A stretch of 64,000 nt of DNA from Allocatelliglobosispora scoriae (GTDB taxonomy: Bacteria > Actinomycetota > Actinomycetes > Mycobacteriales > Micromonosporaceae). This document shows positions 1-9,619 of this stretch, piece by piece. A program made the translations under genes and the position numbers. The stretch is taken from the NCBI RefSeq assembly GCF_014204945.1, contig NZ_JACHMN010000002.1:868001-932000 (forward strand). Reading direction: 5' to 3'. The notes under the pieces are model-generated. The model did not search any database. It saw only the letters and a program-made list of their open reading frames with translations, and had not been told where the DNA came from. Positions within the stretch are counted from its first letter, which is position 1. Each line of letters opens with the position of its first letter.

Positions 1-2588
1 TCCTCGCGGAGGGTGCCGGACAACGCTTCGGCGTCTTCGATGGACTTGGTGTGGGTGTCGCCGGTCCCGGCGAGGGAGTCGGTGATCCACACGTCCTTGA
101 CGCCGGAGGGGGCGGCCTTGTCTCCGTCCATGCCGCGGAAGTACCGGTACTGGGTGACCGACTGGGTCCCGGCTTCGAGGCCCTTGCGGACCTGGACACG
201 GCCGTAGCCGCGGAACTCGCCCCAGGTGCGCTTCTTGGCCGGGGTGAGCTCCGAGTCATCGTAGTGCCAGGCGGGCGTGTCGAGGTAGTCGTAGTTGGTC
301 TGCTCGTGGCTGAACCCGCCGGTGTTGTCGTACACGTCCACCCGCGAGACGACGTACTTGTGGAACCAGTCCAGGGTCGCGGTCTGCCCGGGTGGCGCGT
401 AGTACTGCGGCATGCACCGCTTGTCGTTCGTGGCCGCGGTGGGAGGGCTGGTCCGGGAGCAGTCGCCACCGAGGTAGCTGATGCCGATCTGCGCACCGGA
501 CTCGGTGACGATTGACGTGATCCGCCACCGGTTCAAGGCGGTGCGGCCGTCGCTGGGGCCGTCGATGCGGTTCGGGAACGGCTCCGCGCCGGGACTGAGC
601 ACGATCTCCGGGTCGGACACGCTCGTGCCGTTCTTGATGCCCGAACCCGTGCGCGTGATGCCCGACAGGAACATGGGGATGCCCTCACCCGACAGCGACC
701 CGGCGTCGAGGTAGTCGTGGCGAAGAGCCCAGCTCTCCACCGTCCGGAAGGCGGCGGGAGCCAGAGAGGTGTCCCATACCTGGGCGTTGATCGACGCCAG
801 GCGCTTCTGGGTCCAGAACGTCGGCGATCCCTGCTCGGTGCACTGGTCACCCGGGTAGCAGTACTGGTCGAACGGGGTGTCCGGGAACGACGCGGCGATG
901 GCTTTATTGTTGGCGTCGTAGCAGGTCGCAGAGGGCTTGCACCGGTCGGCGACGTTGAAGACGATCCGGGCTGCGGCTTGCGCCTGGTCGGTACGGGTCC
1001 CGTACTCGATCTTCGTCAGGTAGCCGCCCCGGTCGTACGTGGTGCGCTTGGCGGGATCGCCTTCACGTCCGTAGGCTCCGGCCTCCTTGGTGTAGGTGTA
1101 GTTCATGGTGTTGCCGTGCGGGTCCAGGACGTAGTCGAGATTCCACCGCCACGCCTGGGTCTGCCGCGACGCCGCGAAGTCCCCGGAGACGTACCCGGGT
1201 TCACCGGGGTGGTTGCCGTACACCGGCGTCGTCCACACCGACGACGACGCGGCGACCTTGCCGAAAAAGTACTGGATGCCGTCGATCGTGGTGACCTTGA
1301 AGTACTCGCCGTCGGCGTCGCCGTTGCCGATCGACACATCTTTGATCAGCTCGATGCGCGAGCCGTCGTCCGAGACGCCCTTCCATTTGCCGCCACCGAC
1401 ATCGACGAGTTCGGTGGAGCGGCCGTTGAGCGACATGGTGGCGTTGCTGCGGTACCAGCACTGGTCACCGGTCGGCTGCGTCTTGTTGTTCGGGTCGTTG
1501 CCACCGACCTGGTCCCTGTCCTCCGAACAGGTGTCGTACCTGCGCTCGATGTAACCGGGCCACATGTCCCAGCCGTCACCGATCCACGAACCCTGCGTGT
1601 TTGTACCACCGGTACGACCGTCGACCGACTGCGACGAGTACGCCAGGGACAGCGACGGCGCCGGGCCGCCCACCGCCGACGGCATCCGCAGCGGGTACGA
1701 CCACGAGAACCCACCGGTCTGCTGCGACACATTCCACGTCGACGCCGGGGTCAACGATGTCGCCTTATAGTCCCCGTTGTCGCCCGACGCACCAGCCGTC
1801 GCGGCGAGAAGCGTCGCCGCCCCGTCTCCAGCCAAGGTCACGTCTGCGGTCAGCGTCCGGGCTGTCGCGAGGTTGCGGGAATTGACCTGCCGTGCGTCCG
1901 ACAGCCGGCACCCAGCCAGCTCCGGGGTGGTCAGAGCGCAAGCGGGAAGCTTGACCAGCATCAGCCGGGTCGCCCAGTCCCCACCGTACGCCTGCGCGAA
2001 CGCCGCATAGTCGAGCTCCACGTGGACGGTGCCCGACGAACGCACCCCATCGGCACGGGCCACACCCAAAACCACACCCGATACCCCAGCCTTGGCTGCG
2101 TCGGCACGGTCGTGCATGCGCACCGCGACCTTGCCGACCGCGTCAGGAGCCGTGCGGGAGGACTTGACCTCGTCGGCCAGGGACACGTCCGACACCCACA
2201 CCGGCTGGACACCGGCCTGAACGCGGCGGCTGGCCGAAGCCGCCGATACGTTACGACCAGACGCCCCGGGCACTGCGGCCGACAGGTCAGCGACGGAACT
2301 GCCCGCCGCCGGCCACACCGCCTTCGTCGGCCCGGTCACCCTCGGCGCACCAGCCACCGACAGCTTCGCCCCAGGCTTGCGATCCACCACCGGGATGCTC
2401 GGAACATCGGTCGGCTTGGGAGCCTTCCATTTCGACGCCGCCAGCATCACCCGCACCGCAGGTGATGCAGCGTTCGCCGGCGCCGCACCCATACTCGTGG
2501 CCACCAGCACCGCAGCCGCCGTCGCGGCGATCACCCTGCCGACGACACCCAGCTTCACATTGAGCATGCTTCGCCCTCTTCCCGCCAT
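1..2588 (-). CDS. RHS-repeat secreted protein, N-terminal part (runs off window)
   Basis: The frame stays open from the start codon to base 1, about 862 residues; the C-terminus lies outside the window. It begins with a signal peptide (MLNVKLGVVGRVIAATAAAV..., cleavage near PANA-ASP). Further in are motifs typical of actinobacterial RHS/SpvB-like wall or secreted proteins: SLAYSSQSVDGR, GSWIGDGWDMWPGYIERRY, DPHGNTMNYTY and LTKIEYGTRTDQAQAA. In this family such proteins carry YD-type repeats and often a variable C-terminal toxin; neither can be seen here. The ATG at 2588 overlaps the TGA of the upstream LamG gene (TGATG), so translation is probably coupled. An in-frame ATG at 2567, with AAGAGGG six bases upstream, fits the signal peptide better and is a good alternative start. 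Confidence 0.85.
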   Translation of the reverse strand, partial: MAGRGRSMLNVKLGVVGRVIAATAAAVLVATSMGAAPANAASPAVRVMLAASKWKAPKPTDVPSIPVVDRKPGAKLSVAGAPRVTGPTKAVWPAAGSSVADLSAAVPGASGRNVSAASASRRVQAGVQPVWVSDVSLADEVKSSRTAPDAVGKVAVRMHDRADAAKAGVSGVVLGVARADGVRSSGTVHVELDYAAFAQAYGGDWATRLMLVKLPACALTTPELAGCRLSDARQVNSRNLATARTLTADVTLAGDGAATLLAATAGASGDNGDYKATSLTPASTWNVSQQTGGFSWSYPLRMPSAVGGPAPSLSLAYSSQSVDGRTGGTNTQGSWIGDGWDMWPGYIERRYDTCSEDRDQVGGNDPNNKTQPTGDQCWYRSNATMSLNGRSTELVDVGGGKWKGVSDDGSRIELIKDVSIGNGDADGEYFKVTTIDGIQYFFGKVAASSSVWTTPVYGNHPGEPGYVSGDFAASRQTQAWRWNLDYVLDPHGNTMNYTYTKEAGAYGREGDPAKRTTYDRGGYLTKIEYGTRTDQAQAAARIVFNVADRCKPSATCYDANNKAIAASFPDTPFDQYCYPGDQCTEQGSPTFWTQKRLASINAQVWDTSLAPAAFRTVESWALRHDYLDAGSLSGEGIPMFLSGITRTGSGIKNGTSVSDPEIVLSPGAEPFPNRIDGPSDGRTALNRWRITSIVTESGAQIGISYLGGDCSRTSPPTAATNDKRCMPQYYAPPGQTATLDWFHKYVVSRVDVYDNTGGFSHEQTNYDYLDTPAWHYDDSELTPAKKRTWGEFRGYGRVQVRKGLEAGTQSVTQYRYFRGMDGDKAAPSGVKDVWITDSLAGTGDTHTKSIEDAEALSGTLRE

Positions 2589-5467
2589 CACGGCGTCGCC
2601 TTGTCAACGTTGAGTTCAGAGCCGCTGAGCGCTGTCGCGAACAGGGCGACCCGGTCAATGGAACCGTTGAAAAACTGCCCGTCACTGCTGCCTTGACGCG
2701 CCCGACCGATCGCCAGCGCACCCGTGGCGGACCACACGTTCGTGAATGCGGTCGCCGGGTCGAACATCACCATCTCGCCGTCAGCCTCGATCCACATCTG
2801 CACCTGGTGACTGCCCGCGTCATACACGCCCGCCAGATTGACCCAGTCCGAGGTGGTCTGCTGCGCGTCCAGGCACGCCCTCGTCGACGCTGTATCGGTG
2901 GCCCCGTCAGCGGTGAACATGACAAAGCACCACGCCCTGGTGCCACCGTCGACCGGCACATCAGTGCGGTACTGCAGCCGGAACCCCGAACCCGTCGGAC
3001 CGTCCTGCGACACGATCGTCATCATCGGCCCGGCAGGCGTGATCGTGCCCAGCTTCACCCGGGCCGTCACCGTGAACGACGCCATCGTGTTGACCACCGT
3101 ATTCGTCGTGCCCAGCGCCTGCGAGGTCCCGTTGAACGTGACCGCCTTCGACGTGCCGGCACCTGTCACATACGGACTGGGCGTGAAGCCCGACAACAGC
3201 TGGACACCCGGGCTCGTGACCGTCGAGCCGACGGTATCGATCGATGACAGGGAATCATTCAGTTCCCACCGCCACGACTTGTTGGCTGCCGGAGCCACCA
3301 GGAACACGTAGTCGGCACTCCATGCGCTCGTGGTACCGAAAGCATCCTTCGACCGGGTGGCCAACGTATTCGGGCCGTCTCGCGGCGGAGTGACCGAGCC
3401 GGTCCACGCCCCGCCAGAAGCCGTCTTCCAGCCCAGCGAGGACCCGTTTAGCCTGACCTCGACACTCGCCGCGTCGGACGAGGAGGTGAAACTGAAGTTG
3501 CCGGCGACATTCTCGCCGCCGAGCCAGTTGCCGGTGGACTTCGGCTGGTAGGTCGCCTCCCCGCCGGAGGTCGCCGCGATCACGGGCACCGGTGGCGGCG
3601 TCGTGTCCACGGTGAACGACAGCCACGACGACCAGGTCGTGCCGCAGGCAAAGGAGTCGCAGCTCTGCACTCGCAGCGCATGAACGCCGTCGGCGAGATC
3701 GACCGGTGGGGCCCAGGAAGCAGCCGATCCGACCGTCCGATTGGTCACCGAACCGTTCGAGTAGGTCTGGCGAGTCGCGTGCGCGGAATCCCATACCTCG
3801 AACTCGACCCGGTTCGTCCCGCCGTCGACATCCTGCGGAGTGGCGCAGAACGTGGGCCGCTTCGCATTCGTCCCGGGCACAGACGACGTGGCGCAGTCAG
3901 TCACCCCTGAGGCCAGCACCTTCACCGCCGTGGAGGTCGCCGGCGCATGATTCCACTGCACGTAGAGCTGCGTCTTCGTGGGGTCGAACTTCTTCCACCA
4001 CGACGCGGTGCCCTCTCCGCCGCCATCGCTCTGACGGGTCGAAAGGGCGAAGGCAGAACCACTCCAGCCGGCATCGACAGCGCTCTGAATATACGTCTTA
4101 ACCGCATTCTGGTCGAAAATGACCGCTGCATCGGATTGCGGATCATCTGCGCACTGTCCCGTTCCCTTGTGCGCGTGGGCCGACCGCTCTCCCATCCAGG
4201 CGCCCAGCGTCGGCGTGCCCCACGTGTTCTTACCCGAATGGAACCCGCCCGCCGTCCACAGATTCACCGGAGTGTTGTCGCAGTCGTACGAGTGGGTCAT
4301 CAACGTGCGCACCTCGGCGGCGACGACCGTGGCGGGCCCGCCGATCGCCGTGCCCGACGGGAAGAACCAGAAGGAGCGGTAGGTGCCGCTACCGTCGGTA
4401 TTGACGCCCACCCGGGCAACCCCGTCATCACGTGTTGCGTTCGTCGAGTTCACATAACCCCAGTAGGCGCCGTTCGACGTGTCGATCGTCGCAACCGGAT
4501 CGATGATCACCGGGAACACCGTCTCCGGACTGCTCAGCATCGCCTGATCAGGAGTCACCACAAGACTTGTCGCAGTCGCCGTCGCCGCGATCTCAGCGGT
4601 AGCCGAACCTTCCGGCGTCTCCGCCGCCAACTCAGCAACGTCCACGTCAGCCGGCACACTTTCCGACCGAGCCTCCATGACACCCTGCACCCCAGACCCC
4701 ACCAGGCCGCTCGCGTCCCACATCGCCGCGCCACCGACCGTGATAGCCGGCACTCCAGCACCATCCACCGCGTCGAACCCGCCCGACGCCTTCGGCCGAA
4801 CAGTCAGACCCGAGGCCGCCAGGTTCAACGTGACCGTACGCAATGCCGGATTGGCTGCCGCCTCGACGGTTTTCACGACGAGGACGTACCGGAAACCGTC
4901 TGCCAGTGCACGCACCCGTAGGTCAACACCGGGGAAGACCTCCGCGTACTGAGCCGAGTCCCCCTCGATGGCGGGGACGGGCAAACCCGTCGGCCATGAG
5001 TACGCAACCTCTCCGCCGCCCGCCTTGAACGTCGCGAGCGGCGTCGCACCACCACCCGAAAAACGCACATTCGCCACCGACGCCACAGGCCCTAACGAAC
5101 CGTCCGACGCACGCTGGAGCGTCGTGTCCACCGGCTGCCATGACCCGTCCGGACGGTGCACCCGCACCGGCACGGCCGAGATCTCAGCCGTCAACCCACC
5201 AGTCGGCTGCGCGAAGACCAGGGTGTTCTCCGAACGCTTCGACAACACCTCAACCGGGCTTCCACACCGCACAGCCTCAGCCAACGCCGTGGACTCACCC
5301 ACCGACTCGGTGCTACACGGCGTCGCCCCGGCTGCCGCGGCCGGGCTAGTCAATCCGAGCAGTGGAACTACTCCCCCCGCGACCATGACAGATGCCAGAA
5401 CGCCGGCAATGCGACCACCAGTGCGGCCCCGCGCGGTGTGGACGCGCCTCGAAACTCGGCTGAACAA
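2588..5467 (-). CDS. Secreted LamG-domain protein upstream of RHS gene
   Basis: 959 residues. The N-terminus is a long signal peptide: basic residues, a hydrophobic stretch at about 20-40, then AAAA. The middle part (about 330-500) resembles the DNRLRE-type beta domains that precede RHS proteins in actinomycetes. Residues about 745-955 form a LamG/concanavalin-like domain (SKAVTFNGTSQALGTTN, then SDWVNLAGVYDAG and GSIDRVALFATAL near the end). The start is TTG: GAGGAG lies five bases upstream and no better start is near. It is the first gene of a two-gene operon and its stop overlaps the RHS start. A role in cell-surface binding or in presenting the RHS partner is inferred from domain content and pairing only. 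Confidence 0.85.
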   Translation of the reverse strand: MFSRVSRRVHTARGRTGGRIAGVLASVMVAGGVVPLLGLTSPAAAAGATPCSTESVGESTALAEAVRCGSPVEVLSKRSENTLVFAQPTGGLTAEISAVPVRVHRPDGSWQPVDTTLQRASDGSLGPVASVANVRFSGGGATPLATFKAGGGEVAYSWPTGLPVPAIEGDSAQYAEVFPGVDLRVRALADGFRYVLVVKTVEAAANPALRTVTLNLAASGLTVRPKASGGFDAVDGAGVPAITVGGAAMWDASGLVGSGVQGVMEARSESVPADVDVAELAAETPEGSATAEIAATATATSLVVTPDQAMLSSPETVFPVIIDPVATIDTSNGAYWGYVNSTNATRDDGVARVGVNTDGSGTYRSFWFFPSGTAIGGPATVVAAEVRTLMTHSYDCDNTPVNLWTAGGFHSGKNTWGTPTLGAWMGERSAHAHKGTGQCADDPQSDAAVIFDQNAVKTYIQSAVDAGWSGSAFALSTRQSDGGGEGTASWWKKFDPTKTQLYVQWNHAPATSTAVKVLASGVTDCATSSVPGTNAKRPTFCATPQDVDGGTNRVEFEVWDSAHATRQTYSNGSVTNRTVGSAASWAPPVDLADGVHALRVQSCDSFACGTTWSSWLSFTVDTTPPPVPVIAATSGGEATYQPKSTGNWLGGENVAGNFSFTSSSDAASVEVRLNGSSLGWKTASGGAWTGSVTPPRDGPNTLATRSKDAFGTTSAWSADYVFLVAPAANKSWRWELNDSLSSIDTVGSTVTSPGVQLLSGFTPSPYVTGAGTSKAVTFNGTSQALGTTNTVVNTMASFTVTARVKLGTITPAGPMMTIVSQDGPTGSGFRLQYRTDVPVDGGTRAWCFVMFTADGATDTASTRACLDAQQTTSDWVNLAGVYDAGSHQVQMWIEADGEMVMFDPATAFTNVWSATGALAIGRARQGSSDGQFFNGSIDRVALFATALSGSELNVDKATP

Positions 5468-5972
5468 ATCGTCTCCTCGATCAACATGATGATGCGGATC
5501 GAGACCCTAACCTCACCCATACGACGCCCGTGGCCCATCGGGCCACGCGACATAGACATCTACCAGGTATTATTCCGGCAACCCATTCCATGATCATCGA
5601 TAGGTCAGGGCTCTGGTCCTGCGATGATCACAATGAGTTACCGAACACCGGCGATAACTATCAGCCCTGGAGCAGCCGACACCCCTGAGGAACGTTATGA
5701 AACCGTGATCATATTGGCGGCGTTCTTGAAGGCTGAAGATCGCGTGGCTAGCGTGGATTTTCGGCTTAAGAGTTCCTAACGCAATGGGGTGAATGATCGC
5801 CGTTGTTCGTCATGACGGCCGTGGTCACGGGTCTTGCTGGTATGAAACGTGGGGCTCTGATGCAGATTTGATGATCGATGGGAGCTAATGAACGTCGGCT
5901 GTGGCGGCGTTCTGCTGCTGTGGATGGAGAAGTCTCAAGATCTCACAGGACGGACCAGCCGCCTTCTTCGGC
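5468..5972. other. Intergenic stretch with one inverted repeat
   Basis: No convincing gene is seen on either strand. The stretch is less GC-rich than its neighbours and must contain the promoter of the leftward LamG-RHS operon. A 9-bp perfect inverted repeat lies at 5591-5630 and is listed separately. A possible small rightward gene begins at the right edge. Confidence 0.6.
5591..5630. promoter_or_regulatory. Inverted repeat upstream of LamG-RHS operon
   Basis: TGATCATCG (5591-5599) and CGATGATCA (5622-5630) are exact reverse complements separated by 22 bases. They lie about 125-165 bp upstream of the LamG gene start. The spacing allows either two operator half-sites or a hairpin. The function is not known. 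Confidence 0.35.
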
Positions 5973-6107
5973 ATGCCGGAGCACGAGGGGAACGACCTAC
6001 CGAGCGACGCCAAGGCCACGGAGACCAAGACTTTGGGCCAGCCACGCGATCCCAACGCCGCACAGGCCCGCGTCACCGAACACATCCGGGCCGCGCGCAT
6101 CCGATAG
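5973..6107 (+). CDS. Possible small protein (44 residues)
   Basis: The frame from ATG 5973 (MPEHEGNDLPSDAKATETKT...) ends at TAG eight bases before the next start, and its third positions are strongly G/C, as in real genes of this genome. The frame is also open upstream to GTG 5901. No ribosome binding site stands out and no family is recognised. The close spacing suggests it could be co-transcribed with the following gene. Kept at low confidence because of its length. Confidence 0.3.
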   Translation: MPEHEGNDLPSDAKATETKTLGQPRDPNAAQARVTEHIRAARIR

Positions 6108-6115
6108 CACCACCG

Positions 6116-6490
6116 ATGCTCCTCACGACCATCAGCGAGCTCGAAAATTGGGGGCGCTCGGTCTGGTACTTCGAGGTCGACGGCGGGGTCTACCTGCAGG
6201 GCCGCCATGCGCAGGTGGTGACCGAGGGACGGTACGTAGGCCACCAGCGACAGATTCCGCAATGTCCCTTCCCAGGACTGACTCCGGAGGAGATCCTCCG
6301 ACGGTTGGAGTCCGACGAGACGGAAATCCGAGAGCGGCATTGGTTCGCGAAGTGGAGCGAAATCCTCGACAACGTGTCAGGCTACGCGTACCTCGACGAC
6401 GAGCTGGCCATCGTATTCGCGGTGCGGGAATCCGAGCGCCCCGCTCTCCACGACTTCAGCAAGGTCTTCGTCGCCAGGATCCCGCCATGA
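6116..6490 (+). CDS. Hypothetical protein (124 residues)
   Basis: MLLTTISELENWGRSVWYFE... is a soluble, acidic protein with no signal peptide or membrane segment. I chose ATG 6116 because the sequence upstream in this frame (from 5888) is Arg/His/Gly-rich low-quality translation, while everything from MLLTT onward looks like a normal folded domain with mixed beta and helical segments (FEVDGGVYLQG, TPEEILRRLES, YAYLDDELAIVFAV). It faces the DUF4236 gene convergently. The size and composition would fit an immunity-type or small regulatory protein, but no family motif supports that. Confidence 0.6.
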   Translation: MLLTTISELENWGRSVWYFEVDGGVYLQGRHAQVVTEGRYVGHQRQIPQCPFPGLTPEEILRRLESDETEIRERHWFAKWSEILDNVSGYAYLDDELAIVFAVRESERPALHDFSKVFVARIPP

Positions 6491-6567
6491 CAATTCGTGG
6501 CCGCCATCCTTGAAGCAGCTAACCCGCTGGGCGCTGAGTAGAAGGCTGTGACGCGGATTGGCCTTCG

Positions 6568-7695
6568 TCACGCGTTGGCCAGGCCCTCTAGGTCGACAGC
6601 CCCGACAAGCGCAGTGATATCAGGTTCTGCGGTCAAGTCGACTGGAGCCAGCTCCTTGCTACGCCCCGCCTGGGCTAACAGCTTCTCCAAAGCTATGGCG
6701 TTGAGGATGTCGACCGCATCGGCGTCATTCCAGTGCACGCCGAGCAGTGACGCACGGGCGACCCTGGCCGCAACCAGACACGGCATGTTGGGGCGTCCGT
6801 ACACGTCGCGGCCATCGTTGCGGAGCACTACGACTCGGGCGAATGCCAGTCCAGGGGCGACTGCAAATGCTTCTCGGATAGTCACCAGGATCTGCCCGCA
6901 CACGAAGTGTTTGTAGAAGTCGGCTTTGTCTGATTGTTTGATCTTCTTAAGCGACAGGTTGCCAGCCGCCGTGCGGCTCGGCATCTGCTCGGGAATCACC
7001 TCCGATACCGGTGGGACGAGCAGAACCAGCGACACTTCGTCACCTTCGACGCCCACAGCGGCGGATGGGGCCTCGTTGTCCTCAAACGCCTCCGCCAGGG
7101 TCTGAAGGACCACGTCGGGGTCGTTACCGCAAAGAAGCTGCCACTGCCGGTCGAGCGTTTGCTGCCACTCTGCCTGCTGATTCTTGAGACTTGACCAATG
7201 GCGGGCGACTTCGATTTCAGTCCACGAGACTGCCCTTTGCTTCGCCGCTGTGCGCTCTGTCCGCTTGAATATGCCGACACCCGCCAACGCCTGCTTCTCA
7301 TAATGGGCGTAGATGGAAGCTCGGTCGGGCACAGGCGGTTCCGGTGCCAGTGGGCGTTGGGCCGCCGGGAAGTCGACCCGGTGCAGTGCCAAAATCCGCA
7401 TGAACGCGTCTGCGAGCTGTTGCGCCAGGACCGCCTTCTCGGCCTGAGTGGCCTGCCGTTGTTGAGCAGCCAGCTGCCGCTGGTACGCGGCCTGCGCCGA
7501 AGTAGCGCCGCGACGCCCGCCGGTACTTCGAGCGCCAACAGACGTGTAGAAACCGACTGGTCCGACCCCGGTTGAGATTCCAGTACGACCACCGCCTATG
7601 TGTACTCGGGCAGCACGGGGACCTATGCTCGTTCGAAGGCCGCGCGAGGATGCCCTGATACGCACGCCTGGAGCAAGCTTGATTGAGAAGCCCAC
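6568..7695 (-). CDS. DUF4236 domain-containing protein
   Basis: 375 residues. The N-terminus MGFSIKLAPGVRIRASSRGL followed by TSIGPRAARVHIGGGRTG has the Gly-rich pattern of DUF4236, a short domain found at the N-terminus of many bacterial proteins of unknown function. A central helical, Gln/Ala-rich region (about 65-120: AQAAYQRQLAAQQRQATQAE) probably forms a coiled coil. The C-terminal half is a mixed globular region ending in EPDITALVGAVDLEGLANA. No membrane segments are seen. It stands alone, convergent with the gene to its left. No function can be assigned beyond the N-terminal domain name. Confidence 0.7.
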   Translation of the reverse strand: MGFSIKLAPGVRIRASSRGLRTSIGPRAARVHIGGGRTGISTGVGPVGFYTSVGARSTGGRRGATSAQAAYQRQLAAQQRQATQAEKAVLAQQLADAFMRILALHRVDFPAAQRPLAPEPPVPDRASIYAHYEKQALAGVGIFKRTERTAAKQRAVSWTEIEVARHWSSLKNQQAEWQQTLDRQWQLLCGNDPDVVLQTLAEAFEDNEAPSAAVGVEGDEVSLVLLVPPVSEVIPEQMPSRTAAGNLSLKKIKQSDKADFYKHFVCGQILVTIREAFAVAPGLAFARVVVLRNDGRDVYGRPNMPCLVAARVARASLLGVHWNDADAVDILNAIALEKLLAQAGRSKELAPVDLTAEPDITALVGAVDLEGLANA

Positions 7696-7797
7696 ACATC
7701 ACACCCTAAGTCGCATCTGAGGGCAGCAGCCCCGCTTTACAGCCCAGTCTGGGTCCACCACCTGTCCAGTTGGACCTGAACCCTTAGCCAGATCCGG

Positions 7798-8130
7798 CTA
7801 GGTCGTCGATTTCGGGTGCTGTCCAGCCGTGGCGGAGCACACAAGTCGCAGCTTGATCTGATGGTTGTGCTCGGCACGCCAGATCACCTCTCCGGACATA
7901 GTCGTCCCAATTTCCGGCAGGACGGCGTCGCGTGGCATGGCGGTGATCTCGGCGAGTCCTAACGCGTCGGGCGCACCTTTGATGCGGACGAAGACTCCGA
8001 ATGGCTGTCGCGCTACGACCTCGCCGCGAACGTGGGTTCCGATCGGAAGATCGCGGGTAACCATCGGCCACGCCTGAGCCAGCCGGTTGGGATCGAAGGC
8101 ATCTCGGTCAGGCCAGGAGTACGTCGTCAT
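7798..8130 (-). CDS. Small S1-like RNA-binding domain protein
   Basis: 110 residues. After a short N-terminal segment, residues about 28-95 read like an S1/OB-fold: PIGTHVRGEVVARQPFGVFV, then IKGAPDALGLAEITAMP and a closing GTTMSGEVIWRAEHNHQIKL. The G-x-V-x-x-x-x-x-F-G-V-F-V pattern is the classic S1 entry strand. S1 domains bind single-stranded RNA. A stand-alone domain of this size is common in actinomycetes as an uncharacterised protein. It is a monocistronic leftward gene with no close partner. Confidence 0.65.
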   Translation of the reverse strand: MTTYSWPDRDAFDPNRLAQAWPMVTRDLPIGTHVRGEVVARQPFGVFVRIKGAPDALGLAEITAMPRDAVLPEIGTTMSGEVIWRAEHNHQIKLRLVCSATAGQHPKSTT

Positions 8131-8632
8131 AGCTATCTCGTCAGCGTTGCATCACGCGATCGGCCCGCCAGTCGCCTTCTCGTATTGCAGTACTTGGCTG
8201 AGACCGACCCGTCGCCCGGCTGGCAGGCTCCGGCACGACGGCCACATGATCGACCGAAGCTGCGGGCTGAACGCCGCGAAGTGGCTTGCTCGGCTCCAGC
8301 TCGACATCGTTCTCATCGCACCAGGTGACGACATCGTGCCAGAAGCGGATCTACCGTCTCCCAGCCGGCAACCGTCCGTGGACCTCGCAGGGGAAGCAGC
8401 TCATCGATGGTGAGCAGGTCTGGTGCGCGGCGCGACGCCGCATTCTGAAGCACCTCCAAGAACTTCGTTTAGGGAAGTGTCCCGCCACGGAGATTGACCT
8501 GCGCCTCGGTCGTGTTCGCCGAGGTCAGAGTTAGGAGCGATGTGCGTTCGGGGGCGCGTTTCGGCCCCGCGGAGCAAGCCCGAGAGCGAACACCAACCTG
8601 CTCCCCCATCGGCTTGACGCACGGTTCGCAAG
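8131..8632. other. Gene-free stretch
   Basis: Open frames on both strands here have no protein-like composition, no plausible start with a ribosome binding site and no recognisable motif. The right end carries the terminator of the leftward I36-type gene. Nothing else is seen. Confidence 0.5.
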
Positions 8633-8677
8633 GCCGAGTCTGCGCGGACAGTCCTTCAGATCCGCCGCAGACTCGGC
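8633..8677 (-). terminator. Terminator of I36-type gene
   Basis: GCCGAGTCTGCG (8633-8644) pairs perfectly with CGCAGACTCGGC (8666-8677). This 12-bp stem begins nine bases after the leftward stop codon at 8686. There is no T tract, which is usual for actinobacterial terminators. Confidence 0.7.
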
Positions 8678-8685
8678 AGGGGACC

Positions 8686-9261
8686 CTAGATGCAGCCGTT
8701 GCGGCGGACGTGGTCGATCTCGTCGCGGTGGGGCGAGACGTCGAAGATGGAACGCCTTGAGCTGCTGAGGCTGAACAGCACGGTGTCGCCGACGTGGTCT
8801 GCCTTGCCGTGGTTGATGAAGTCGACGGATCCGTAAGGCAGGTTGTAGGCGATGGATCTCGCGCGGTCATACCACTTGGGGTAGAGGTCCTGCCAGCCGC
8901 AGTCGCGGAAGATGGCGCGGGGGAAGACGTAGTTGACGCTCTCGTAGAGGCAGAAGTAGCCGTAGGGGCAGTCGGCGGTCATGGCGGAAGTCGTAGCGCC
9001 GGGCTTGCGGAAGGTGACGATCATTGCGCCGTCGCGGTAGCTGAGCTCGTTGGCGTTGATCTGGACGCCGTCTGGGGATGTGGCGAGGTAGGCGTCGATC
9101 TGCTCCTGCACACTGAGGTCCGCGGTGCGGGTGGCTGCGGTGGGCGGCGTCGAGGGGACACCGCCGGGGTCGGCGGCGAGGGCAGCGGCGGGCGGTGCGA
9201 GGGCGATGATCGCGACGGCGATGGCGGCGATCTGGCGGCAGGTGCGTGCCGTGGTGCTCAC
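8686..9261 (-). CDS. Secreted peptidase-inhibitor family I36-type protein
   Basis: 191 residues from GTG 9261, chosen because AGGAGG lies four bases upstream and the product then begins directly with a signal peptide (TCRQIAAIAVAIIALAPPAAALA, cleaved near ALAADPG). The mature protein carries CPYGYFCLYESVNY and then DCGWQDLYPKW, a Cys-pair and Gly/aromatic pattern like the gamma-crystallin-like I36 inhibitor family of actinomycetes (members related to the Streptomyces metalloprotease inhibitor SMPI). The product is expected to be exported. Whether it inhibits a protease cannot be read from the sequence. A hairpin follows the stop immediately. Confidence 0.7.
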   Translation of the reverse strand: MSTTARTCRQIAAIAVAIIALAPPAAALAADPGGVPSTPPTAATRTADLSVQEQIDAYLATSPDGVQINANELSYRDGAMIVTFRKPGATTSAMTADCPYGYFCLYESVNYVFPRAIFRDCGWQDLYPKWYDRARSIAYNLPYGSVDFINHGKADHVGDTVLFSLSSSRRSIFDVSPHRDEIDHVRRNGCI

Positions 9262-9619
9262 GGTGCCTCCTAGCGGGTAGGCGCCGGCGGGCGTGAAGTG
9301 GTCGCTATCTGCCCGCATTGACCTTGGGTAGGCATGTCGGCGCTCTTAGTAACGGTGACCTGAAGGTAAGTACCCCGGAGATCGATAGCCATACATCGTT
9401 ATGAAGTTGTCAGTGAGTGAGCTGTAACGGAATCCGCTCATGCCCGCGGCTAGTCGATCAAGGGGAGCGACCTCATGGTCAAGATATCGATCACTGTTGC
9501 ACCCCTTGGGCTGCAAAGACGGAGATCGTCCTGGTAGGAGGGCCGTGATCAAACTGTGGCCGACGCCTGTCACATCGAAGCCCCGTAGGCACAACTGCTA
9601 TCCGTAAGGGCGAGGGTGG
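9262..9619. other. Intergenic region between divergent genes
   Basis: It separates the leftward I36-type gene from the rightward sigma-factor gene and must hold both promoters. No gene, repeat or clear operator was recognised. Confidence 0.5.

Noticed and set aside
717-2465. Long rightward open frame opposite the RHS gene
   Set aside because: It is an antisense shadow: Arg/Val/Gly-rich product, no ribosome binding site, while the opposite strand encodes clear RHS motifs.
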